Origin: Blastomyces gilchristii SLH14081
Lineage: Eukaryota > Ascomycota > Eurotiomycetes > Onygenales > Ajellomycetaceae
Direction of reading: 5' to 3'
NCBI RefSeq assembly: GCF_000003855.2
Contig: NW_003101682.1
Coordinates: 3,250,386 to 3,314,385, forward strand
Length of the DNA stretch: 64,000 bases
Part shown: positions 54,113 to 64,000 of the stretch, in pieces
Layout: each line of letters opens with the position of its first letter
How positions within the stretch are numbered: position 1 is the first letter of the stretch
The notes under the pieces: model-generated
What the model was told of the DNA's origin: nothing
Databases searched by the model: none
What the model saw: only the letters and a program-made list of their open reading frames with translations
Made by a program: the position numbers and the translations under genes

Positions 54113-54768
54113 GGCAGATGGCATAGCAAGGAGAAATATTGATGATTACTACACCTACTCTAGTCACGTGTCACCTCAACCTATTCATAGCGGAAAAACG
54201 TAGACTTAATATACGACTGAATTATGATGGTTTCACTATACTAGTCAGTGACACTGTTACTGAACTGTAAATCTTAATATAATGATGAAATCACTATGAA
54301 ATTATTATAAACAAGTTATAAACAGGAAAAAATCATTATTATATTGATAATATCACTGATTTCTATCTCTCTAACTACTAACTTAAAAAAACATCTTTTT
54401 TATCAGTATCAATAATCTCTAATAACTCAATTTCTTACAGATTTTCTGTATTATTTCCTGTTCTTTCTTATCATTCTCTGTTATCTGTATGTTCTTATTC
54501 TTATCAATATCACTGAACTTGAAGATTCTGATTGAAGTTTTCTCAGAGAGAGAAGCAGGATTAATACAATATTTAGACTAAGAAATTTCAGAATATTCAC
54601 AGATAGTTTGTTTATTTATCTATATTATTATTATTAACTTCTATATATATAAATCTGAGAAGTATTTCACTGATTCTAACTTACATTTTTTTAAATATAA
54701 AAAACATTTAAATTAGAACTGATCATCAGAATCTCAGAAGAAAGATAGAGAGAACTAGTAGAAGTAGT

Positions 54769-54801
<33 letters not shown>

Positions 54802-56708
54802 GATGATGACAAGACAGGCAGTAGAGAGAGTGAGAGAGGTCAGAAAAGCAGTATCAGTAGCAGAAGCAGTGATAAGATGAGTGATAGAAAGAGCAGAAAA
54901 GAGAGAATTATCAGTATTATCAGCATTGTCAGGCTTCTCATTCTCATCAGTGTTCTATTAAGTATTGAAGAATATTCTCATCTGATTTAAAATTTCACAT
55001 GTCTTTGCTGTAATATTGAAGACATTTTAATTCATCTGATTTATTATATCTGTCAGATACACTATTACTCAGTTCTGATCTTTTACATAGTAGTTAACTA
55101 TTATCAGAATCTTATACTGAACTGTTAATTTGAACTTTTTAATCATCAATTTCTTCTACTTAACCATTAATTTAATCTGTTTAATATTCATCATAGCTTT
55201 TTACATCTTAATTCTGATCTTTTTAGTGATACTGATAATTGTATTCAGTGATTTGATTATAACAGTTATACTCTTTATTTTCTAATAGCATACTCTAGCC
55301 TTCTTGATTTATTTAGTCAGATTCTTCACTGTCTTTAATATTGATTTCTTAATTGATTTCTTGAAATCATCTTATAAAGTAATATAAAAATTATGAATTT
55401 GAATCAGCTTATCAACATACTCTTTTAATTCTTCAGAAAGAATTGTGTATCTCTTTTTATCATAATTACAATTTATACAAGACTTTGAACTTTTCTCAAT
55501 CTTATTATAAGCAGTATTGAGATGATAGAGAAAAATTCACTCAATACAGTACTTACATATTATCTTTTTATCAGACTGCTTTGTCAGAGTATTCATCTCT
55601 TTCTTCTGAGCTTTTACAGTGACTGTATGTGGATACTTGAGAGTGTTATCAGTCATTTTTACCGTTACTGTTATTATTATTGTTACTGCTGCTGTTACTG
55701 CTGATATATAAATCACTGATATTTTTACTATACTATGTGAATAAGATATCTTATATTAGAACTTGTTTTCTATTATAACTGACAGAATACTACTAACTAT
55801 ACTGTAGATGAGAGAGAGTAGAATGAGTAGAATAAGTAGAAAATAATCTTCACAGTGTAATATTATTGTATGAAGAAGAAAGAAAGAATGAAAAGAAAAG
55901 AAGATAATAAGTGATTTCTCTATATATATTATTGATTCTTCTTTGTATTATTATATAAATGAAGTGATTACTTTCATACTTCATCTCTGAGTATAATCAG
56001 CAAATCTGACAGATTTCATCTGTATTTTATTTTGACAATAAATACTTTCTGTACAGACTATTACTAAATGAATTACAGCTATTTTGAATATAAAATTATT
56101 TTAATTAATCAGAAACAAGTGTTTAACACACTGTTAAAAATATATCTACAGAATTTCAGATGAATAAGAAGATTTTCTGATACAGTGAAATCAGTAATTC
56201 TACTGCAGCTATAACTATAATTAAATACAAGATAGATAATATAATAACTTTTATCAGTGAATATCAAGACAGGTGTATTTTAATGATATATGATAAAGTA
56301 TATATTAACTAATTTATATATAAAATGTATAGAAAACTAAATATATTGAAATAGAAATAGATTATATTGAAAATCTCTACATTATCTATCTTTTGCTGAA
56401 AGTGTCTCTGAAAATTTAATCTTTTTCTGTATTTTCTTCTACACATCTTTCACTGCATATCTCTTTTTAACTGTCAGAGTATTCTGAATTGTCTCTGTAA
56501 AGTCATCTCTGATAATTTTCTGATATTCAAAAACATCACTTATCAGATTTTAAAATATCAGAATATTTTATCATTGCATTATAACTATGATGAAATTTTT
56601 TATTCATTTCAGCATTATTAAACATTTTAACCTGAGTTATCAGATTGACAGACTCCCCGCCCCAAACGCTGTAAATACGTAAGACCTGACGGAAGCAAAC
56701 TTTGGAGA
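54113..56708 (+). other. Degenerate AT-rich region
   Basis: No recognisable protein. A 31-base match to 19388-19418 lies reversed near 54140-54172. A CAG-type microsatellite lies at 54763-54802. Short open frames near 55520-55700 derive from TTA/TGC triplet repeats. The last ~65 bases before the gap are unusually GC-rich. Confidence 0.5.
54763..54802 (+). repeat. AGC trinucleotide repeat
   Basis: AGTAGT followed by about eleven AGC units. In the plus frame it sits in an open stretch (about 54713-54987, no ATG) of Ser/Arg-rich composition, for example KSSISSRSSDKMSDRKSRK. This could be the remnant of an SR-like coding exon, but composition alone could explain it. Confidence 0.8.
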
Positions 56709-56808
56709 NNNNNNNNNNNNNNNNNNNNNNNNNNNNNNNNNNNNNNNNNNNNNNNNNNNNNNNNNNNNNNNNNNNNNNNNNNNNNNNNNNNNNNNNNNNN
56801 NNNNNNNN
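56709..56808. other. Assembly gap (100 N)
   Basis: Exactly 100 N, the usual placeholder for a gap of unknown length. Features on each side should not be assumed contiguous. Confidence 0.99.
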
Positions 56809-59029
56809 CCTTTTTAACAGTGAATAACTTATAAAAGTAATTAAAGATGATTGTTTCTTTATAATAATTATATAAGTTAATTATCTCTGAACTTACTCTG
56901 CTCTTTATCTTTTTCTGTTGAATATAATTCTATATTGATATTAAGTTAGCTAACTTAATCATAAAAGTTTAAATTTCTCTAAGATTTCTCACTGAATTCT
57001 TATCAGAGATTTATAATCTCTTATTAAGAATTTATTATATTCTGCTGAAAAGTTGCTATTTTATTAAATCTAAATACTTATCTTCATTTTCTTTAATGAT
57101 TTTGATTTCCAGGTCTTAACTATATTCAGCATTATTATTCTGCTGAATGAGAATGTATATAATATTTTATCATTGATTTTGATTATTTTCACAACTATCT
57201 GATTGAGATTTTTCATTATAAAGAATAGAAAATACATTTATTTAATCTCTAGCTGCAGACATTGCTTCATCAGACAGATCTTCTTCTTATACATTTCAGT
57301 ATTGAGATGTCTAGTTCTCTGATACATTCTGAATGAATTACTTATCAGTAAGAAGTTTGATTTCTTCTCATTTATTAAGTATTTCTCATTGATGTAATTG
57401 TGTGCCTTCTATGATTAAGAAATATTAATATTGAATTTTCTTTAAAATAAGTGAATTGTCTCATTAAATCTATCAGATGAGACAGTTTGAAAAGATCTAG
57501 TATATCAGAATTAATAAGAGTATTCATTTTTAAAATTCAATTGTAATTCTAGTTAATTGATGATACTGATTTCAGAAGCTTGTAGAAATATAATCTTGAA
57601 ATAAAGAAAATAATTTAATTGTTAATATTAATTTAATATAGATTATCACTGATTACAGCTCTTATTAATATATTTCTTTTCAGTAATTTAATCTCATCTC
57701 TTTATTTTATTTCAAAGATCACTTACTCACTTTATTCATATCTTTTCAACTATATAACTTGTTTCTATAAATCATATCAGAAAGTAAAATATCATATCTG
57801 TTTAATTAAAATTCAAAACAATATCTGCTATCTGTCTCTAGACAAGATTCTGAGAATGATCAATCAGAATTTCAATCTCAGAGTTCTCTTTTCAAAGAAA
57901 CAGCAGAGAATTTCACTGACAGTGACTCTGATAACAATATTTCTGATAAAGAAGCATTGCTATTCTCAGTATATTTATCACTTTTAATGTCTTATTATTA
58001 TAAAAACTAACATTGTCTAAAGATAGAGTTATATAACAAGAATACTGCTGATAATATTAAGTATATAAAGTGACTTTTGAAAGCAGATGCTGAGAAGAAT
58101 ATTCTGAAAAATATCTTAGAAAATGATGATTAAGCAGATTCTGACAAGTCAGTCACTGAAGATATTACTATGAAAGATACTGCTATTAAAGATATTACTG
58201 CTACTATTCTCTATTCTACTGATGAATTTATCGATTCTGATTCAGCAATTGATATAGCTTATAAACATAGTCACTTTGATATGAATTCATTTATTCTGAT
58301 AATGAAACTCTAGACTGAAAAGTTAAGTATTTCCTGAAAAAACTATTAATCACTGCTGTAAATCCTGCATTTATTGAAGAATATATTACTGATAAGTCTG
58401 CTTCTCAAAGACCTATTAACTCTGAAAAAGCAATGCAGAGCATAATTTTCAATTTTATCAGTTAAGAAAATATCAATTTTAATAGTATTATCAATACAGA
58501 TATCAACTCTGAGTTCTGCTTAGAAAAATCTTACCGTATTTTTCATGAGATTACTCTACTTTTAAAATTCAATCTCATTAATATCTGCTCTTCTCAAATC
58601 CTCAAATTTTCAGTGACAAATGTATATAGAAATAACAGAACTTATCAACAATTTCACTGAGTTATAATAATCTCACAGTTGAAGAAGCTCTATCAAATAT
58701 TATTCTAACAACTTTACATAATATTTATTAATAAATAAACCTCTTTTTTCTTTCAATTTTATTTGATATTAGTGTGAGAATCTTGAATGCTACTGTAAAT
58801 CAGAGTTGAATAATATATCTCATATTAAGAGAGTGTATTTTGTCAGATATAATCACTGATATTTAGACATAAGAATGAGATCTTATATAATAGTTCTGAA
58901 AGTTCAAGAAGTCATTCATTATATTTCTCAGATAGTACAAAGATTATTATTCTTAAATTCATCATTTATCTCATTTGAATTAATTACAATGAAAGATGAG
59001 ATAAAATATATCTTAATTATTCAAATTCT
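56809..59029 (+). other. Degenerate AT-rich region
   Basis: Very AT-rich, with almost no CpG. The only protein-like stretch is the acidic remnant at 57835-58330. No inverted or direct terminal repeats were found around it. Confidence 0.45.
57835..58330 (+). pseudogene. Acidic Ser/Asp-rich coding remnant
   Basis: One frame reads with few stops: SENDQSEFQSQSSLFKETAE, then NFTDSDSDNNISDKEALLFS near 57905-57970, and DITMKDTAIKDITATILYST, then DEFIDSDSAIDIAYKHSHFD near 58160-58280. I do not recognise the family. Acidic Ser-rich stretches occur in several transposon and nuclear proteins. No catalytic motif is visible. Confidence 0.3.
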
Positions 59030-59040
59030 GAATTAACTTG

Positions 59041-59042
<2 letters not shown>

Positions 59043-59080
<38 letters not shown>

Positions 59081-59432
59081 TTTTATTATACTCATATACA
59101 AGCGGAGCTTATGATGAGTTCTTGCATGATGTTAAATACAGGTCAAGTGTTGATTATATAGAAGGAAATACAGGTGTTGAAACCATGCTAAGATAACAAG
59201 AACATAGGAAAATACAAAGAAGTGATAATTAGATACATGCAATAATAACCTCCTAGCTCAGAAACATAGAGTGATTTATTGAAGTGATTTGTACACCTCT
59301 GTATTTATTAGAAACCTGAGGTGCTTGAGTTCTGGATTTAATGCATTCTCTGCGGGTTTCAAACCCACACATGTTGATTTCCCACGCTAAGGCGCTACTG
59401 AGTGGCCGCATTAACCATTCAGCCACCGGGGC
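59043..59432 (-). mobile_element. SINE2, minus-strand copy
   Basis: Read in reverse it matches 42505-42880. The TTA run at 59043-59083 is the reversed tail, and the head with box B (GGGTTTCAAACCC on the plus strand) and box A lies near 59355-59430. The target duplication is GAATTAACTTGAT (59030-59042) and GAATCAACTTGAT (59433-59445), differing by one C/T. Confidence 0.88.
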
Positions 59433-59537
59433 GAATCAACTTGATATTCATATGAATATAATATTTAAATCAGATTTCAATCTACTGATAGAATATAAGA
59501 GTAAAGATCAGTATTTTCTTCATCAGATTATAAGAAT

Positions 59538-60043
59538 TAGACTGACCGTGTGACCGTGTCTGAAACCAGGACCAGATTTTTTGATAGTCTCATTACCAAT
59601 TCAACTGATCCCATTATACAGTTTTAACATTAGATAGTAGTTTCATACTGTCTCAGTGAAACTTACTGTCTACTCTTGTCATATTTTTCAAATGAGACCA
59701 TGATTTTCACTTCTCAATTTAAATTATTTTTATTGCTTTAAATGACTTTAAATCTCATTTGAGTATTATCAAAAAGTGTTACTTTTTAAAAAATTAAAAA
59801 TAGTCTAAAAAAAACCTTAAAATGTCTAAAAATAGTAACTTTATGTTAAGAATGAGACTAAATGAGATCAAATGAAATCACTTTCTCATTTTTTTCAAGT
59901 CATGATTTCATTTTAAGATCTGATATATAGTCACTTTACATGTTTTTTTGATAGCCAGTCCCAGTGGGATTCACGCTAAGAAATGTATGAGACCAGATCA
60001 AATGAGATCAAATGTGAAATTCATAGTCCCGGAGGCCAGTCTA
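59538..60043 (+). mobile_element. hAT MITE (506 bp)
   Basis: TAGACTGACCGTG to GAGGCCAGTCTA, with a perfect 8 bp duplication ATAAGAAT (59530-59537 and 60044-60051). Same length as the copy at 43206. Confidence 0.93.
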
Positions 60044-60051
60044 ATAAGAAT

Positions 60052-61351
60052 CAAGACTGAAGCTATTAAAATATAATTATATTATAAATCTTCACTGATT
60101 CAGACTAAGTTGAAAATTACTGTATATAAATAAAATATTTTGAAAAGTATGTTTTACTCTGATATAAAAGTTATTTCTCTGTCATATTAATTATTTATTG
60201 ATAGATTTGATTTATATTGAAACATGTACTAAAGCTTGATAAGTTTTTATATAATTTCTACACTAAGTGCTGTTAAGTGTTTAAAGTAAAATAATATTTT
60301 TATTCTAATCTTTGATTCTTATAGTATTAATTTTCTTAATACTATTACTGTATTATTACATAACTTATCTATATTAAATTATAAGAGAGTTATAATGAAT
60401 ATCAGTGAAGAAAAGATGAGAATTATTATATCTTATATTATATTTTTTAAAGATATACTGTAGTAAAATAGTAATACAGAGATTAAAGAATTAACTGTAA
60501 GAAGATTATACTGAAGCTACTTTATTAATAATAAAAATCAGCTGAATCTGAACTATAATCTATATAATAACAGTTAATTTCAGTATTATATATAACATCT
60601 TCAGTCTAAACTAAATAACCTGCTGAATCTTATATATAGAGAGTAAATATATTAGAAGTAGAATATAATAACACAGATAGTATCTCTGTTTTAAATATAC
60701 TTAAGTTTGAATTTAATCTTCTTTTTTTCTTCTGATTCATATCATAGTGAGTTTACTAAAATATCAGAAATTTTATACTTATTACTGATCTGCTCTGTCT
60801 TATTATTATATAATTAACTAGAATACTTTTAAATATTACAGATATTCTCTTTTTCTTATAATTAAAATTATTTACAGTTACTGATTACTTATTTTAAGAA
60901 GTATTAACTTCAGAAGTATATCTGAGTCTTAATTATTATATCTCTTATCTTACAGTGTAAGCTCAGAGAGAAATAACTTAGTTCAGTAATTAAGTAAATT
61001 ATTTCTATGATATTTTCAGCAGTAAATCAATCATTCATTAATCTTATTATTCAGATATATACAGCTATTATAAGAAATAATAGTCTATTAATATTTTAAT
61101 TATTAAGAGAAAATAATTCTGAAGTGACTTATTAAAAGATACTAAGAGTCTATTAATAACTATAATTTCTTATTAAAGCAGTAGTCAGAGTAGTAATAAT
61201 ATTTAAGTTATCTCAAGCTAATTCAGTTATTAATTATTAGCTATTTTCTGCTTTAACTATAAGTACTGTTATCATATATATCAGTGATTATATAAAAAAA
61301 GCAAAGCTTATATAATATATAAAGAGATAGTTGAATATATATATTAATTTG
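60052..61351 (+). other. AT-rich region without recognisable features
   Basis: About 1.3 kb with very low GC, almost no CpG and no open frame of interest. I see no repeat shared with the rest of the window. Confidence 0.6.
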
Positions 61352-61684
61352 TGTAAGAGGCCTACGTCAAATAGATCAGTATAATATTGATAGGTCTTAT
61401 ATAACAAAGATAAAAACATTAAAGAAGGAAAGAAAGAGAAAGTGCGAGAATTAGTGATTGAGATGAATATTTATATGTGTATGTGATGATGTACATGATA
61501 AAGCTTCAGAGTGGAAGAATATATGCATGTCTGTAGCAGCTAAGAATCAGCAATCAGAAATGGCTAAGAATCAGAGTGTATGCTACACGCATTCATAGCA
61601 GCCGCGAATCAGTGATTGAGAATGAAAGAATCTGTGAAGTGTAATGAAATAGTCTATATGATTGATCAGGCGCAGCCTGTTACA
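61352..61684 (-). repeat. 3' LTR-A of gypsy-A4, longer variant
   Basis: 333 bp instead of 308. The extra length comes from small duplications near 61480-61500 (GTGATGATGTACATGATAA) and 61535-61575, where AGCTAAGAATCAG-like units repeat. It ends GCGCAGCCTGTTACA. Confidence 0.85.
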
Positions 61685-63390
61685 TTAGCTCTCTCTTTTC
61701 AGAAGCAGTTTTCATCAGTCAAGAACTGCTGTTTCAGATAACATGAAACTCAGAGTTCAGGTCAGTTGATTGTAACTGACTTATTTCACAAGATATTATC
61801 AGCTACAGTTATGAGATCTCTTATCAAGAATATCTTCAATCTCTCACTCAAGCTTATTATCTTCTTCTATGATGCCTGGTAGTTGTCAGTCAGAAGTCAG
61901 CTAAGAAGAGAATGAATCAGTGATAGTACAGCAGAGCAAGCTTGTATAAAATATATTATAAATCTCTGATAGTATGTCAAGACAGTAGTTGTGATTATCT
62001 AGAACTTCTATCACTTTATATCTGATATAACAGTAGTCTAGTGTATGAGATGAACATGTGATTCATATATTCTTGAGATTCAATTATACAAGATCTTCTA
62101 TCTTATACTGCTCTGAAGAATCTTATCAGATATTAATTTAATCTTCTTAATCTTGTTTCATGATTGTTATGAAGACTTCTACTCAGTTACAGATATCTTG
62201 AAGCTTTATTACTATATTATCAATGATCTGAATCAGACTGCAGAGGTTCAGTGTAAACTATATAATCTCTAGAAGATTCAATACTTTCATATAATATCTG
62301 TATGTAAGAAAGAATGAGCTTATATCTGTTAAAATAGTATCTTGACTGTTGATAGTGATCTCTGTGTGTAGAAGAAGATTATATCAATCATCTTATAAGT
62401 ATTACAGAACTTATAAAGATAATTCTTTACAGTCTGAATTATCTGTTCTGATGCATCATTGATCTCAGAGTGATAGACAGTTGACAGACAGTGTATAATC
62501 TTAAGAACTTGACAGATTCTTGTTCAGAGAGTGCTTATAAATTGACAGCTCTGATCTGATACTATTAATTTCAGTAACTTATACATCTGATAGAATAAAC
62601 TCTATAAGAAGGCTTCAGTGACTTGTTCAGTGTTCATCTTATCACAAGATTTCAATATTATACTCTTACTTAGTCAGTCAATAATAATCAGAATGTTTCT
62701 ATAATTCTTACTCTTAAATAGATTAACAGTGAAGTTAATTACTTCATCTCATCAGATTCTATCAGAGATATTAAGTGATTTCAGTAGATCTTTTCTATAA
62801 TTCTTTTATAAGATAATAGAAGAATAGTGATCACAGTTTCAGATGAAGTATCTGATACTGTTTAATATCTCAGATTAGTAGAATTCTCTGAAGATTATTC
62901 TATACAGTTGTTCACAGCTCAGATAATCAGTTATATATAAATTATACATCTCTTGTATTATCTGAGTGTATAAGAGTTTGAAGTGAGAGACTCAGTGTTA
63001 TTCACAGAATTGTAGAGTATTATTATCATTGATTGAACATTCTGAGATATTGATTCTTATACATAGTTCTGAAAAGAATCAGAGTGCTTCTTGATATACT
63101 GTTTTGATAAGAGTCTGAAGAAGTTCATCAGTCTGAGCTGCTGTATATCACAGTTCATTCAGTGTAGAGAAAGTGAAGATATCAATATCAGTTCTAATTG
63201 AAGAAGCATGTATGATGCTGTGAGCTGTTTTATCTTGATTAACTAGTATCTTCAGATTCAAGAGCTGATGCTCTCAGTTTATTCAGTGAGTATCTGTTAC
63301 ATCAGATGATATATCTTGCTCTTGTTATAAGAGAACATCTGTCATCAAGTTCTGACTATCAGAATGATAGTGTATTATAAAATAAAAGTA
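61685..63390 (-). pseudogene. pol: gypsy-A4 chromodomain and integrase, decayed
   Basis: The chromodomain near 61870-61700 ends before the purine tract CTTCTGAAAAGAGAGAGCTAA read in reverse. The integrase C-terminal stretch near 62090-61930 includes the reverse of GACAGTAGTTGTGATTATC (SHNYCL). Core and zinc-site regions extend to about 63000, and the RNase H-integrase junction lies near 63195. Confidence 0.78.
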
Positions 63391-64000
63391 GCTTAGAAAC
63401 TCAGATCATCACATCTGTCATTCAGTAAGTTTATAAGTAGTTGTGAAGTATTTGAGATTTTTATAATCTGTGACTATCTCAAATTCAGAGATACTTTGAA
63501 GTTCAGAGTCTCATTCTTCTAAACAGTGTACAATTGTAAGAAGTTTCTTATTATAGATCTCATAATTGCATTCAGCAGGACTCAGTTTCTTAGACATGAA
63601 GATACATGATTATAGAATATCTTCATCATTATATTATAATATTACTTCTTCTGTTATATAGTCAGAGAAATCAGCTTCAATAACTGTCTCATGATCAGAA
63701 TTAAATATTATTAGCAGAGAAGTATTAATAAATATCTTCTTTATCTGTGTAAATGCAGCTTCAGTGTCTACTAATCATTGAAATACTGAGTCTTTCTTAG
63801 TGAGATCTGTAAGTGGTCTCATAATATCTGAGAAGTTTCATATAAATTGCTGATAAAAGTTAGCAAATCTGATGAAGCTTTATATATCTTTCACAGTATA
63901 CAGAGCTTCTTATTCAAGAATAGCAGAGACTTTCTCAGAATTCATTCAAATTCTCTTATCAGCTTCTATAATAAAATCCAGATACTTGATACTCTTGACT
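63390..64000 (-). pseudogene. pol: gypsy-A4 RNase H and RT-RNase H connection, partial
   Basis: In reverse from the window edge the sequence reads VKSIKYLDFIIEADKRI then MNSEKVSAILE, matching gypsy-A1 VKSTKYLDFIIEADKRI. RNase H follows toward 63450. The catalytic RT box lies just outside the window. Confidence 0.82.

Larger units (their letters stand above)
61352..64000 (-). mobile_element. gypsy-A4, partial (runs off the window)
   Basis: The left end is an LTR-A in reverse (TGTAAGAGG...), followed by a purine tract, chromodomain, integrase, RNase H and part of RT, all on the minus strand. This copy lacks the insertions seen in gypsy-A3 and therefore shows their empty sites. Its gag and 5' LTR lie outside the window. 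Confidence 0.88.

Noticed and set aside
55522..55704. 60-codon ORF ending in Tyr/Cys repeats
   Set aside because: Its end is a TTA/TGC triplet tract and nothing else supports a gene.

Overview
The window looks like an AT-rich, gene-poor repeat island from a filamentous fungus. I base this on the retroelement families present (chromodomain Ty3/gypsy, Ty1/copia, a LINE with RNase H and a TAA tail, hAT and MITEs) and on pervasive C-to-T / G-to-A decay of repeated copies, which looks like repeat-induced point mutation (RIP). Conserved Trp codons are very often TGA and Gln codons TAA. CpG, CpC and GpG are scarce by eye, while CpA/TpG remain common. I see no intact host gene, no rRNA and no functional tRNA gene. 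Nearly every coding stretch is a broken transposon protein.

Names used here. gypsy-A is a ~5.7 kb chromodomain Ty3 element with 308 bp LTR-A. LTR-B is a second, ~302-316 bp LTR-like family. The copia element has 110 bp LTR-C. gypsy-D has 258 bp LTR-D. The LINE ends in (TAA)n. SINE1 is a 751 bp tRNA-Leu-like head. SINE2 is a ~380 bp tRNA-headed element. The hAT family has 8 bp target duplications and ~506 bp MITE derivatives.

Layout. 1-17.5 kb: an LTR-B copy, then LINE copies joined head to tail; the first large copy is split by gypsy-A1 (1743-13331, duplication CTAAC), itself split by a 5.8 kb hAT (5689-11515). 17.5-20.3 kb: unassigned sequence, a MITE nested inside a MITE, a truncated LTR-B and an integrase tail. 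20.3-47.1 kb: a minus-strand gypsy-A3 whose 3' LTR-A carries a copia element at its very end (20283-25453) and gypsy-A2 inside it (25640-38564, TGAAT). gypsy-A2 in turn carries gypsy-D (29924-37172, CTCTG). The body of gypsy-A3 also holds a SINE1-LINE chimera, a SINE2 and a MITE, and its 5' end is LTR-B rather than LTR-A. 47.1-49.7 kb: unassigned sequence with a Ser/Ala/Pro-rich ORF. 49.7-52.9 kb: a second SINE1-LINE chimera, a gypsy-A 3' end and a LINE tail. 52.9-54.1 kb: an element with terminal inverted repeats and 185 bp tandem repeats. 54.1-61.3 kb: degenerate sequence with an assembly gap, a reverse SINE2 and a MITE. 61.35 kb to the end: minus-strand gypsy-A4, cut by the window edge.

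The most unusual content is the pair of SINE1-LINE chimeras. The same 751 bp tRNA-headed sequence is fused to the LINE 3' part at two different junctions, and one copy is bounded as a single unit by a 12-13 bp target duplication. Also notable are the LINE arrays growing from TAA tails, the mismatched LTRs of gypsy-A3, and a complete hAT parent together with its MITEs.
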